A stretch of DNA of 64,000 nucleotides from Kitasatospora terrestris (GTDB lineage Bacteria; Actinomycetota; Actinomycetes; Streptomycetales; Streptomycetaceae): the NCBI RefSeq assembly GCF_039542905.1, contig NZ_BAABIS010000001.1:2542001-2606000 (forward strand). Reading direction: 5' to 3'. This document shows positions 51,175 to 59,923 of the stretch, piece by piece. Below the pieces are notes generated by a model. That model did no database searches, was not told where the DNA came from, and worked only from the letters and a program-made list of their open reading frames with translations. The translations under genes and the position numbers were made by a program. Numbering within the stretch: position 1 is the stretch's first letter; every line of letters starts with the position of its first letter.

Positions 51175-51332
51175 GCAGGTCGCGACCTGCCCGGGAGCGG
51201 CGCGGATCCGAGCCGGGAGCGGTCCGGCGGGGTGCGGGGAAGGACGGAACTACCATCCAGTAGGGTCCGGGCAGGGTACGCCGCACCCCGGGCCGACGGA
51301 TCGGCCCCGCACCGTGAGCAGGGAGCCTCCCC

Positions 51333-51992
51333 ATGACCGACGCCATCGCGCGGGCCGACGCCCGGCCCGCCCCCGAGGTGCTCGCCGCGTTCGAGGCGGC
51401 GACCGGCTTCATGCCGGTCGACGAGGGACTCGCGCTCTACGCGGCCGCCGTCGACGCCGCCACCCGGACCGGCCTGCCCGTCCTCGAGATCGGCACCTAC
51501 TGCGGACGCTCGGCGATCCTGCTCGCCGACGCCGCCCGGCGCACCGGCACCGTCGCGCTGACCGTCGACCACCACCGCGGCTCCGAGGAGCAGCAGCCCG
51601 GCTGGGAGTACCACGACCCGACCCTGGTCGACCCCGCCGTCGGCCTGATGGACACCCTCCCCACCTTCCGCCGCACCCTGCACGCCGCCGGCCTGGAGGA
51701 CCACCTCATCGCCCTGGTCGGCCGGTCCCCGCAGGTCGCCGCCGTCTGGGGCGGCCGGCTCGCACTCGTCTTCATCGACGGCGGGCACACCGACGAGCAC
51801 GCCACCGGCGACTACGAGGGCTGGGCGCCCCACCTCGCCGAGGACGGGCTGCTCGTCATCCACGACGTCTTCCCCGACCCCGCGGACGGCGGACAGGCCC
51901 CGTACCGGGTTCACCAGCGGGCACTGCGTGAGGGCTTCGAGGAGATCTCGGTGACCGGTTCGCTCCGCGTGCTGCGCCGTTCCGGGGGCTGA
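51333..51992 (+). CDS. class I SAM-dependent methyltransferase (Methyltransf_24-like)
   Basis: This 219-residue protein has a Rossmann methyltransferase core: VLEIGTYCGRSAILLADAA (motif I with GxxxG-like turn), VALTVDHHRGSEEQQPGWEY, VFIDGGHTDEHATGDYEGWA, and LAEDGLLVIHDVF (motif IV/V). The DGGHT and HDVF elements are typical of the Methyltransf_24 group, used in antibiotic and sugar O-methylation, though many members are uncharacterised. AGGGAG precedes the ATG at 51333. It is divergent from no obvious partner, and the acceptor is unknown. Confidence 0.87.
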   Translation: MTDAIARADARPAPEVLAAFEAATGFMPVDEGLALYAAAVDAATRTGLPVLEIGTYCGRSAILLADAARRTGTVALTVDHHRGSEEQQPGWEYHDPTLVDPAVGLMDTLPTFRRTLHAAGLEDHLIALVGRSPQVAAVWGGRLALVFIDGGHTDEHATGDYEGWAPHLAEDGLLVIHDVFPDPADGGQAPYRVHQRALREGFEEISVTGSLRVLRRSGG

Positions 51993-52188
51993 CCGCCCAG
52001 TCGCCCCAAGCCTCCTGCGGGCACGATCACCGATGCTCTAACGTCTTCCTCCACGGTGGGGCCGTACGGGTCCGCCGTGGATCGGCATGCCCGCGCCCGA
52101 TACGGTGTCGGCGGCAGCCGAACAGCTGAGCACACCGAGCGGCTCGACCGGGCACGGACGCAGAGGGTCAGTGGGGGCGAGGCAGGAC

Positions 52189-54246
52189 ATGACGGAACAG
52201 GACAACACCGCCCCGGCGGTCTGGGATCCGACCGCGCGCGGCGGTGCCGGCGGCTGGGTCCGCCGCAAGGCCGAGCCCGCGGGCGGGGCGCCCGCCGGCG
52301 CGGAGCCCGGCCGCCCGCCGGCCGCGCCGATGCCGCCCGGCGCGACACCGCCCGCCTCGCCGTTCGCCCCGCCGAACGCTCCGTCGCACGCCCAGCCGGG
52401 CGCCCCGGTGCCGCCGGGCATGACGGCTCCCTCGCCGTTCGCCGCGCCGCCCGCCCCTCCGGGGACCTCCCCGCACGCTCCGGCGCCGCCGGGTGCGACT
52501 GCTGCCGGCGTCCCCGGGACTCCGGGTGCTCCGGGTGCTCCGGGTGCTCCGGGTGCGGCGCCAGCGTCGCCGTTCGGCAGTCGGCCGCCGCAGAGCGGGC
52601 CGTGGGCGACGGACGGCGGGCCCGCGACGGCGGGAGCGCCGGGCGCACCCGGGACCCAGCAGCCCGCCCCGCCCGCACCCGCGCAGGGCGGTGTCACCAA
52701 CGTCTTCGCACCCGTCCAGCGCGGCACGCAGCAGACGCCCGGCGGCCCCTCGGTGTTCGCCCCGGCGGAGCGCGGTGCGGCGCAGCCGGGTCCCTTCCCG
52801 CCCGCGGCGGGTGGCGCGGCCGACGTGTTCCCACCCGCCGACCGCGGTGCCGCGCCGTACCCGGCGGCGCAGGGTGCTGCGCCGGCGACGCCGTTCCCGC
52901 CCGCACAGGGTGGTGCCGCGCCGTACCCGCCGGCGGCGCCCGGGCAGGGCGGCCCTGCCGGCCCGTTCCCGCCCGCCGAGAGCGGCGCGCAGGCGGCGCC
53001 CGGCGGCCCCTCGGTGTTCGCCCCGGCGGAGCGCGGTGCGGCTCAGCCGGGTCCCTTCCCGCCCGGGGCGCCGGTGCAGGGCGAGCAGGCCGCGCCCGGG
53101 GCGTTCCCGCCGGGCGGTGCGAGTGAGCAGCCGACGGCGCTGATTCCGCCGGTCGGGCGGGGCGAGCAGCCGCCGGGGCCGTTCCCGCAGGCGCCGGGGG
53201 TGGCCGCCGACCCGTTCGCTCCCGATGACCGTGGTGCGGCACCGTTCCGGACCGCTCCGGGGCAGGGCGTGCAGCCCGGTCCGTTCCCGCCCGCGCCCGG
53301 TGTTGCCGCCGACCCGTTCGCGTCCGCGTCGGGGCAGGGCGCCCCCGGTGGCCCGTTCCCTCCCGCGCCCGGTGGCGGTGGCGGGGGGCCGTTCGCGGGT
53401 GGGCCGGCGTTCGGGCCGCAGGCGTCGCAGGGGGGCCCGGCGTTCGGGGCTCCTCCGTTCGGGACTCCGCAGGCGCAGGCGTACCAGCCGCAGCCGAGTG
53501 CCCAGTACGACTACAACAACGACCTCGCCGAGCCGTACGACGACGAGCCGCGCCGCAGCAGGATGCCGCTGCTGGTGGGTGCGGGGGTGGCGCTGCTGGT
53601 GCTGATCGGCGTCGGCGTGGTGTTCGCGGTGCAGAACGCGAAGGGCGGTGGCTCGCCGGAGGCGAAGGCGCCGGCGTCATCGGCTCCGCAGCCCGCTCCG
53701 GCGCAGAACGGCGGCGGCTCGGCCTCCCCGAACGCGTCCTCCGCGGCGCCGAGCGCGTCGGAGTCGGCGGGCGCCGCGGGGCCGAACGCGGCGGCGCAGG
53801 CGAAGGCGCTGGACGAGCTGCTGACCCGGGGCGAGAACGCGAAGGCGCCGATCGGCAGCGCGGTGGCGAAGGTGCGCAGCTGCCCGGCGAAGGCGGAGAT
53901 CGACAGTGCCGCCGGGGTGTTCGACGAGGGCGCGAAGCAGCGGGACCAGTTGCTGGCGTCGCTGTCCGCGCTGCAGGTGACGGACCTGCCGGGCGGCGCG
54001 GAGGCGGTGCAGGTGCTGCGGTCGGCGTGGCAGCAGTCCGGGGACATCGACCGGGCGTACGCGGCGTGGGCGCGGACCGTCAGCAGCCAGGGCTGCGCGG
54101 GTGCGACGGCGCCGACCACGCCCGATCTGACCAAGGCCAACGACCTCAACCCGAAGGCCACGCAGTCGAAGAAGGACTTCGTGGAAAAGTGGAAGCCGAT
54201 CGCGGGTGCCTACAACCTGGCGCCCCGCACCTGGGACAGGATCTGA
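52189..54246 (+). CDS. large proline/alanine-rich single-pass membrane protein
   Basis: This 685-residue protein has a cytoplasmic region of about 450 residues, extremely rich in Pro, Ala and Gly, with internal copies of GGPSVFAPAERGAAQPGPFP. One membrane helix follows (PLLVGAGVALLVLIGVGVVF). The extracellular C-terminus has a Ser/Ala linker and a helical domain (RGENAKAPIGSAVAKVRSCP, LSALQVTDLPGGAEAVQVLR) ending FVEKWKPIAGAYNLAPRTWD. No catalytic motif is seen. The ATG at 52189 (MTEQDNTAPAVW) follows a GGCGAGG-type site. A cell-wall amidase gene starts 8 bp after its stop, suggesting an envelope role. Confidence 0.75.
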   Translation: MTEQDNTAPAVWDPTARGGAGGWVRRKAEPAGGAPAGAEPGRPPAAPMPPGATPPASPFAPPNAPSHAQPGAPVPPGMTAPSPFAAPPAPPGTSPHAPAPPGATAAGVPGTPGAPGAPGAPGAAPASPFGSRPPQSGPWATDGGPATAGAPGAPGTQQPAPPAPAQGGVTNVFAPVQRGTQQTPGGPSVFAPAERGAAQPGPFPPAAGGAADVFPPADRGAAPYPAAQGAAPATPFPPAQGGAAPYPPAAPGQGGPAGPFPPAESGAQAAPGGPSVFAPAERGAAQPGPFPPGAPVQGEQAAPGAFPPGGASEQPTALIPPVGRGEQPPGPFPQAPGVAADPFAPDDRGAAPFRTAPGQGVQPGPFPPAPGVAADPFASASGQGAPGGPFPPAPGGGGGGPFAGGPAFGPQASQGGPAFGAPPFGTPQAQAYQPQPSAQYDYNNDLAEPYDDEPRRSRMPLLVGAGVALLVLIGVGVVFAVQNAKGGGSPEAKAPASSAPQPAPAQNGGGSASPNASSAAPSASESAGAAGPNAAAQAKALDELLTRGENAKAPIGSAVAKVRSCPAKAEIDSAAGVFDEGAKQRDQLLASLSALQVTDLPGGAEAVQVLRSAWQQSGDIDRAYAAWARTVSSQGCAGATAPTTPDLTKANDLNPKATQSKKDFVEKWKPIAGAYNLAPRTWDRI

Positions 54247-54253
54247 ACCGCTC

Positions 54254-55276
54254 GTGAGGCCCGAACGACCCGAACAGCACCACCGGAACGACCAGTACGA
54301 CCAGCACGAGGACCCGTTCGCGGAGCGGCCGCGCCGCTCGGGGCGGTTCCGCGTGGCCGTCGCCGGGGGTGCGGCGCTGTCGCTCTGCCTGGTGGGGTGG
54401 CTGGGCTGGCAGGCGCTGGCCAACAGCAGTTCCGACCGGGCGGGTGCGGCGGCGCCGCGTTCCTCGGCGGCGTTCAGCGAGGGCGACCTGCTCGACCCGT
54501 CGCCGGCCGCGCCCGGCTCGGTGGCGCCGTCCGGCGCGGGCGCCTCCGCAGCGGCGGGGAGTCCGAGTGCGGCGCCGTCGGGGTCCTCGTCACCGGGCGG
54601 GCGGCAGCTGGCGGGGCGCACGGTCCTGCTGGACGCGGGCCACAACACCGGCAACGGCCGGCACACGTCCGACATCGCCAAGCAGGTGGACATCGGCAAC
54701 AGTCGCAAGGAGTGCGACACCACGGGGACGTCGACCGACGCGGGCTACTCGGAGGCGGACTTCACGCTGGACGTGGTGCACCGGGCACGGCAGATCCTCC
54801 GGGACCGGGGTGCCACGGTGGTGCTGACCCAGGACGGGGACCGGGCGTGGGGACCGTGCATCGACGAGCGGGCGCGGATCGGCAACGAGGCGAAGGCGGA
54901 CGCGGCGGTGTCGGTGCACGGGGACGGCGCGCCGGGTTCGGCCAGCGGCTTCCACGTGATCATGCCGTCCCGGGTGGTGGCCGGGAAGGCGGACACCTCG
55001 GCGATCGTCGACCCCTCGCACCGGCTCGGGGTGCTGCTGCGGGACGGGTTCAAGGCGGCGACGGGCGAGCCGTACGCGGACTACATCGGGCAGCAGGGGC
55101 TCGACACCCGGGGCGACCTGGGCGGGCTGAACCTGTCGCGGGTCCCCAAGGTGTTCATCGAGTGCGGCAACATGCGAAACTCGGGCGATGCCAAGCGGAT
55201 GACGGATCCTCAGTGGCGGCAGCAGGCGGCCCAGGGGATCGCCGACGCCCTGACTTCCTATCTGACCACCAGCTGA
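54254..55276 (+). CDS. N-acetylmuramoyl-L-alanine amidase (Amidase_3)
   Basis: This 340-residue membrane-anchored cell-wall hydrolase has one membrane helix at about 36-55 (VAVAGGAALSLCLVGWLGWQ), a Ser/Pro-rich stalk, and an Amidase_3 domain at about 120-340. Zinc ligands are His in LLDAGHNTGNG and His in AAVSVHGDGAPGS; the catalytic Glu region is VFIECGNMRNSGDA. Such enzymes cut the amide bond between the glycan and stem peptide of peptidoglycan. GTG at 54254 lies 8 bp after the upstream membrane-protein gene, so the genes are likely co-transcribed. Confidence 0.9.
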   Translation: MRPERPEQHHRNDQYDQHEDPFAERPRRSGRFRVAVAGGAALSLCLVGWLGWQALANSSSDRAGAAAPRSSAAFSEGDLLDPSPAAPGSVAPSGAGASAAAGSPSAAPSGSSSPGGRQLAGRTVLLDAGHNTGNGRHTSDIAKQVDIGNSRKECDTTGTSTDAGYSEADFTLDVVHRARQILRDRGATVVLTQDGDRAWGPCIDERARIGNEAKADAAVSVHGDGAPGSASGFHVIMPSRVVAGKADTSAIVDPSHRLGVLLRDGFKAATGEPYADYIGQQGLDTRGDLGGLNLSRVPKVFIECGNMRNSGDAKRMTDPQWRQQAAQGIADALTSYLTTS

Positions 55277-55413
55277 ACACCCGTCGGACGATCACTTTAC
55301 GATCATCTGACGTTCCGACCGGAATGCTGTTTTTCGGAGGGCGCCGTGCGCTCCGGAATGGCATGGCTCTAGGCTTTTGCCCCGACCACGACACACCAAC
55401 GAGGGGACCGACA

Positions 55414-56406
55414 GTGAATCTGCGCGCTCTCACCAGGGGAGACGCCGCCGTCGCGGGAGCGGCCGTGCTGCTCCTCATCGCCTCCTTCCTGCCGTACCAG
55501 GCGGTCGACACCCGGCTCGGTCCCATCTCCACCAGCGCCTGGTCGACGGCCTTGTTCCCGGTGCTGCCCTCGGTCTTCCTGCTCGGCCTGATCGGGGCCG
55601 CCCTGGTCCTGGTCCAGCGCCTCCAGGGCGAGGCGGTGGCCAACCGCCAGGTGCTGGGCCTGCGTCTCGACCAGTGGGGCATCGCGCTGTCGGTGGCCGC
55701 GCTGTGGACCTCGCTGTGGTCGCTGATGGGCGGCGGCGACCTCCCCGGCTTCGGCCACAGCTTCGGCGCCTACCTGGCTCTGCTCTCGCTGCTGGCGCTG
55801 GCGGGTGCCGCCGCGGCCGGTCCGCTGGTGCCCGCGCTGCAGGCGCCGCTGCTGTCCGACAAGCCGGCCACCCCGCCGGCGGCGCCGGGCTTCCAGTACG
55901 CCGGTGTCCCCGGCGGCCAGCCCGGTCAGCCGGGCCAGCCCGACCAGTTCGGTCAGCACGGCGGCCAGTACGGCTACCCGGGCGCCCCGGCGGGCCACGC
56001 CGACCCGGCCGCCCAGGCGCAGGCCCAGGCCGGCCACCCGCTGGCCCAGACCACGCCGCAGCCGCAGCCGCACGTCGCGACCCAGGTCCAGCCGCAGGTC
56101 CCGTACGGCCAGCAGCAGCCGGCCGCCGGCTACGGCTTCCCGGCCCCGGCGGGCGCGCAGCCGCAGGACCACACCCCGGCGCCCGCTCCGGCGGCCGCCG
56201 CGGCCCCGTTCGCGCCGTTCTGGTTCGCGGTCCCGGCCGTGCGCCGGCTCGCGCCGAAGGACAACCCGGCCGGCGCCCCGGTCGGCGAGCTGGTCCCGGG
56301 CACCTGGTACCTGGCGGTCGACCAGCGCGGCACCGCGCTGGTGGCGCAGCTGCCGGACGGCACGCACGGCCTGCTGAGCGACACCAGCGGCATCCAGCGC
56401 GGCTGA
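55414..56406 (+). CDS. four-helix membrane protein with Gln/Pro/Gly-rich tail
   Basis: This 330-residue protein has four membrane helices in the first 150 residues (AVAGAAVLLLIASFLPYQAV, LFPVLPSVFLLGLIGAALVL, GIALSVAALWTSLWSLMGG, LALLSLLALAGAAAAGPLVP). A low-complexity segment of about 110 residues rich in Gln, Pro, Gly and Ala follows, then a C-terminal globular end with FWFAVPAVRRLAPKDN and GTWYLAVDQRGTALVAQLPD. GTG at 55414 has GAGGGG upstream. The layout recalls other Streptomyces envelope proteins of unknown function. A strong bidirectional terminator follows. Confidence 0.8.
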   Translation: MNLRALTRGDAAVAGAAVLLLIASFLPYQAVDTRLGPISTSAWSTALFPVLPSVFLLGLIGAALVLVQRLQGEAVANRQVLGLRLDQWGIALSVAALWTSLWSLMGGGDLPGFGHSFGAYLALLSLLALAGAAAAGPLVPALQAPLLSDKPATPPAAPGFQYAGVPGGQPGQPGQPDQFGQHGGQYGYPGAPAGHADPAAQAQAQAGHPLAQTTPQPQPHVATQVQPQVPYGQQQPAAGYGFPAPAGAQPQDHTPAPAPAAAAAPFAPFWFAVPAVRRLAPKDNPAGAPVGELVPGTWYLAVDQRGTALVAQLPDGTHGLLSDTSGIQRG

Positions 56407-56435
56407 CCGGCCCGGCGGACGCCGCAGGCGCGCAC

Positions 56436-56481
56436 AACGCCCGAGGGGCGCGGAGCTCACGCTCCGCGCCCCTCGGGCGTT
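56436..56481. terminator. 21-bp perfect bidirectional terminator
   Basis: A 21-bp stem (56436-56456 with 56461-56481; left arm begins AACGCCCGAGGGGCGC) has the loop TCAC, with no mismatch. It lies between the convergent stops at 56406 and 56535. Confidence 0.88.
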
Positions 56482-56534
56482 CGGGCACCTGACGCCCGGC
56501 ACCGGGCATCCCGCACCCGGCATCCGGCACCGGG

Positions 56535-57611
56535 TCAGCAGCAGTCGTCGACGACCAGCCCGCTGGGCAGCTGGTCGCCGCCGAAGACGGTCACCGTGGC
56601 GTGGTCCCCGCCGAGCGCGGCGACGGCGAGCAGCAGCGCGCCGGCGGTCCAGGTGGTGCGCTCCTCGGGCCAGATCGCGTCGTCCTCGAAGACGTACCCG
56701 GTCCAGTACGAGCCGTCCTCGTGGCGCAGGTGGCGGATCCAGCGCAGGATCTGCACGGCCCGGTCGGACTGGCCGACGGCCCACAGCGCGAGGGCGAGTT
56801 CGGCGCTCTCGCCGCCGGTGACCCAGGGCCGGTCGCTGACGCAGCGCACGCCGAGGCCGGGGACGACGAAGCGGTCCCAGTCGCGTTCGATCCGCTCGGC
56901 GGCGGCGTCGCCGCGCAGCGCGGTGCCGAGCACCGGGTAGTACCAGTCCATCGAGTAGCGGTCCTTGTCGAGGAACCGCTCGGGGTGGTGGGTGACGGCG
57001 TGGCCGAGCCGGCCGGCGGCGAGCTCCCAGTCGGGCTGGGGCTCCTCCAGGTGGTCGGCGATGGCGAGTCCGCAGCGCAGGGCGTGCAGGATCGAGGAGG
57101 AGCCGGTGAGCAGCGCCTCCTGGGGCGCGGTGCCGTCCTCGTCCTGGCGCCAGGAGATCGGGCCGTCGGGCAGCCGCAGGCCGACCACGAAGTCCAGCGC
57201 GCGGCGGACCGTGGGCCAGATCCATTCGAGGAAGGTGTCGTCGCCGGTGGAGAGGTGGTGGTGCCAGGCGCCGACCGCGACGTACGCGCAGAAGTTGGTC
57301 TCCTTGGCGCTGTTGCTGACCACCACCGGGCCGCCGTCGGCGGGGTGGGTGTAGCCGGCGTACCAGGAGCCGTCGGGGTTCTGGTTCTCGGTGAGCCAGC
57401 GGTAGGCGGCCTCGGCCGCGTCGTGCCGGCCGGCGGTGTCCAGGGCCATCGCGGCCTCGGTGTGGTCCCAGGGGTCGAGGTGTCCGCCGGTGAACCACGG
57501 GATGGCGCCGTCCGGCCGCTGGTCGGCGAGGATGGTGCGCACGGTGGCGGCGGCCTGCTCGGCGTCGAGGACGCCGTCCAGCAGCAGCGCCTCCGGGATC
57601 GCGGCCGTCAC
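56535..57611 (-). CDS. prenyltransferase/squalene-oxidase-repeat protein (third gene of operon)
   Basis: This 358-residue protein has repeats of the prenyltransferase (alpha/alpha barrel) type: TILADQRPDGAIPWFTGGHL, DHTEAAMALDTAGRHDAAEA, RWLTENQNPDGSWYAGYTHP, and GDDTFLEWIWPTVRRALDF. Further ones near the C-terminus include RHLRHEDGSYWTGYVFEDDA. QxxDGSW elements are seen but no clear DxDD motif of terpene cyclases, so a binding or hydrolase role is possible. It starts GTG at 57611 with a 4-bp overlap to the methyltransferase, and ends DCC. Relatives lie in the same three-gene order with GT4 and methyltransferase genes in other Streptomyces (from memory). Confidence 0.82.
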   Translation of the reverse strand: MTAAIPEALLLDGVLDAEQAAATVRTILADQRPDGAIPWFTGGHLDPWDHTEAAMALDTAGRHDAAEAAYRWLTENQNPDGSWYAGYTHPADGGPVVVSNSAKETNFCAYVAVGAWHHHLSTGDDTFLEWIWPTVRRALDFVVGLRLPDGPISWRQDEDGTAPQEALLTGSSSILHALRCGLAIADHLEEPQPDWELAAGRLGHAVTHHPERFLDKDRYSMDWYYPVLGTALRGDAAAERIERDWDRFVVPGLGVRCVSDRPWVTGGESAELALALWAVGQSDRAVQILRWIRHLRHEDGSYWTGYVFEDDAIWPEERTTWTAGALLLAVAALGGDHATVTVFGGDQLPSGLVVDDCC

Positions 57612-58339
57612 TCGCCGGTCCGCGGCTTGGAGGCGTACACCACGAAGGACTTGCCGATCACCGGGTTGAGCGCCTTCTCGGCGGCCTTGGTGATCCTGCT
57701 GATCACCGGGGTGCCGACGATGTCCCAGACCAGCAGCTGGTGGTAGGCCTTGACCGGCAGCGCCTTGTCGTTGTTGACGCCGACCGCGCACTTGATCCAC
57801 CAGTACGGGGAGTGCAGGGCGTGCGCGTGGTGGGTTCCGTACGGCTCCAGGCCGGCGCCGCGGACCTTCTCCACCAGCTCGTCGCCCTTGTAGATCCGGA
57901 TGTGGCCGCCCTCGACCTCGTGGTACTCGTCGGAGAGCGCCCAGCAGATCTTCTCGGGCAGGTAGCGGGGCACGGTGACGGCGAGCAGGCCGCCGGGCTT
58001 GAGCACCCGGACCATCTCGGCGAGCACGCCCTTGTCGTCGGGGATGTGCTCCATCACCTCGGAGATGATGATCTTGTCGAAGGTGCCGTCGTCGAACGGC
58101 AGGTTGAGCGCGTCGCCCTCCATCGCCACCGCGCTGGCACCGGCCGGGGCCTCGCCGGCCTGCTCCATGGCGGCGAACCACTTGCGGACCTCGGCGATCT
58201 CCTCGGCGTTCTGGTCGAGGGCGACCACGTCGGCGCCGCGCCGGTAGCACTCGAACGCGTGCCGGCCGCCGCCGCAGCCCAGGTCGAGCACCCGATCGCC
58301 TGGGGCGAGCGGGAAGCGGGAGAAGTCGACGGTCAGCAC
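57608..58339 (-). CDS. class I SAM-dependent methyltransferase (second gene of operon)
   Basis: This 243-residue methyltransferase of the Methyltransf_11 type has motif I DRVLDLGCGGGRHAFECYRR, post-I VVALDQNAEE, motif II GDALNLPFDDGTFDKIIIS and EVMEHIPDDKGVLAEMVRVL, and motif III LKPGGLLAVTVPR. The C-terminus adds GGHIRIYKGDELVEKV and HAHALHSPYWWIKCAVGVNN. The acceptor is unknown. Operon context with a GT4 glycosyltransferase suggests modification of a lipid-linked or secreted glycan. GTG at 58339 starts it; the next gene overlaps by 4 bp. Confidence 0.88.
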   Translation of the reverse strand: MLTVDFSRFPLAPGDRVLDLGCGGGRHAFECYRRGADVVALDQNAEEIAEVRKWFAAMEQAGEAPAGASAVAMEGDALNLPFDDGTFDKIIISEVMEHIPDDKGVLAEMVRVLKPGGLLAVTVPRYLPEKICWALSDEYHEVEGGHIRIYKGDELVEKVRGAGLEPYGTHHAHALHSPYWWIKCAVGVNNDKALPVKAYHQLLVWDIVGTPVISRITKAAEKALNPVIGKSFVVYASKPRTGE

Positions 58340-58382
58340 TGCTGGGCTCCCATTCGTTGCTGCTTCGGGTCCTGCGGAGGGT

Positions 58383-58424
58383 GGGTGACGGAGCGTGGGT
58401 GACGGAGTGCGGGTGACGGAGTGC
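58383..58424. repeat. 14-bp tandem repeat, three copies
   Basis: GGGTGACGGAGTGC is repeated at 58383 (with two substitutions), 58397 and 58411, in the gap between the glycosyltransferase and methyltransferase genes. Confidence 0.85.
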
Positions 58425-58448
58425 GGGCCGACAGGGGCGCCGGTCCGC

Positions 58449-59768
58449 TCAGCCGACGTAGCGCCAGCCTGGGCCGGAGCGGGCGCGCTGCCCGGCGCCG
58501 GTGGCGATCGCGGCGCGGTAGCGATCGGCGGTCAGCTCGGCGGCGCGGCGCCAGGTGAACCGGGCCAGCACCCGCTCGCGTCCGGCGGCGCCGAGGCGGG
58601 CGCGCAGCTCGGGGTCGTCGAGCAGCCGGCCGAGCGCGCCGGCCAGCGCGCCCGCGTCGCCGGGCGGCACCGCCAGGCAGGTCTCGCCGTCCGGGCCGGC
58701 CACCTCGGGGATGGCGCCGCCGGTGGTGGCGACCAGCGGGGTGGCGGTGGCCATCGCCTCGGCGGCGGGCAGCGAGAAGCCCTCGTACAGCGAGGGCACG
58801 CAGGCCACCTCGGCGGAGCGGTACAGGTCGACCAGTTCGGTGTCGCTCAGGCCGGTGCGGAACTCGATGTGCGGCTCCAGGCCGAAGCGGCGCACCGCGT
58901 CGGCGACCGGACCCTCGCCGCGCTGCGGCTTGCCGACCACCACCAGGTGCGCGTCCCGCTCGGTGCGGACCTTGGCGAGCGCCTCGACCAGGTGGACCAG
59001 GCCCTTCAGCGGGACGTCGGCGCTGGAGGTGGTGACGATCCGCCCGGGGACGACCGCGACCGCGTCCGAGGGGGACCACAGGCGGGTGTCGGCGCCGATC
59101 GGCACCACCGAGATCGCGCCGGGAGCGGCGCCCAGGTCCTCGGCGATCTCCGCCTTGGAGCTGGCGGAGACGGTGATGATGTGGTCGAGCCGGCCGGCGA
59201 CCCGCTTCTGCATCCGGGTGAAGGCGTACCAGCGGCGCTTGCCGAGCCGCTCCAGCCGGGTGCCGGCGGCCGCGATCTCCAGCCGGCGGTCCACGGTGAT
59301 CGGGTGGTGCACGGTGGTGACCAGCGGGAAGCCGTGGCGCTCCAGGCCGAGCAGGCCGTAGCCGAGGGTCTGGTTGTCGTGGACGACGTCGTAGCGGCCC
59401 TTGTGCCGGGCCAGGTAGCGGCGGGCGCGCAGCGAGAAGGTCAGCGGCTCGGGGAAGCCGCCGGTGCGCATGGTGGCGAACTCCAGCAGGTCCACCGGGC
59501 CGCGGAACTCGCCGGCGGCCGGGGTGCGGAACGGGTCGTCCGAGCGGTAGAGGTCCAGGCTCGGCAGTTCGACCAGGCGGACCGAGCCGGTGCCCTCGAC
59601 CGGGTCCAGCACCGGGTAGGGCTGGGCGCCGATCACGTCCACGTGGTGGCCGAGGTTCGCGAGCTCCCGGGAGAGGTGGCGGACGTAGACGCCCTGGCCG
59701 CCGCAGAACGGGTCGCCGCGGTAGGAGAGCAGGGCGATGCGCAGAGACGGCGGCGGCTGCGCTGTCAT
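58449..59768 (-). CDS. glycosyltransferase family 4 protein (first gene of operon)
   Basis: This 439-residue GT-B glycosyltransferase has the N-terminal domain RIALLSYRGDPFCGGQGVYV with the GGxGxYV acceptor-side motif and YDVVHDNQTLGYGLLGLERH. The C-terminal domain has VPIGADTRLWSP, GRIVTTSSADVPLKGLVHLV, HLVVVGKPQRGEG and the donor-binding EX7E site in VPSLYEGFSLPAAEAMATA. It is retaining, with nucleotide sugar as donor; the acceptor is unknown. The ATG at 59768 (MTAQPPPSLR) faces the KstR-like gene across a 155-bp divergent promoter region, so regulation by that repressor is plausible. Confidence 0.9.
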   Translation of the reverse strand: MTAQPPPSLRIALLSYRGDPFCGGQGVYVRHLSRELANLGHHVDVIGAQPYPVLDPVEGTGSVRLVELPSLDLYRSDDPFRTPAAGEFRGPVDLLEFATMRTGGFPEPLTFSLRARRYLARHKGRYDVVHDNQTLGYGLLGLERHGFPLVTTVHHPITVDRRLEIAAAGTRLERLGKRRWYAFTRMQKRVAGRLDHIITVSASSKAEIAEDLGAAPGAISVVPIGADTRLWSPSDAVAVVPGRIVTTSSADVPLKGLVHLVEALAKVRTERDAHLVVVGKPQRGEGPVADAVRRFGLEPHIEFRTGLSDTELVDLYRSAEVACVPSLYEGFSLPAAEAMATATPLVATTGGAIPEVAGPDGETCLAVPPGDAGALAGALGRLLDDPELRARLGAAGRERVLARFTWRRAAELTADRYRAAIATGAGQRARSGPGWRYVG

Positions 59769-59817
59769 CCTGGGGCCCCTTATCCCTACTCACCGGGACC
59801 GGCGACGGCCGGTAAAG

Positions 59818-59831
59818 TAGATCACGTTTCA
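59818..59831. promoter_or_regulatory. imperfect KstR-type site between the GT operon and kstR
   Basis: TAGATCACGTTTCA fits TnnAACnnGTTnnA at all but one fixed base (ATC for AAC). It sits in the divergent promoter region, where an autoregulatory site would be expected. The match is incomplete. Confidence 0.35.
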
Positions 59832-59923
59832 CGGGTGGTGCTGGGCTCCTGTCGTCCACGGGGTGAACGACGAGAGTCCTCGAAGATTACCGGGCCGTAG
59901 CTTGGTGTCCCGAGCCAGGGCAG

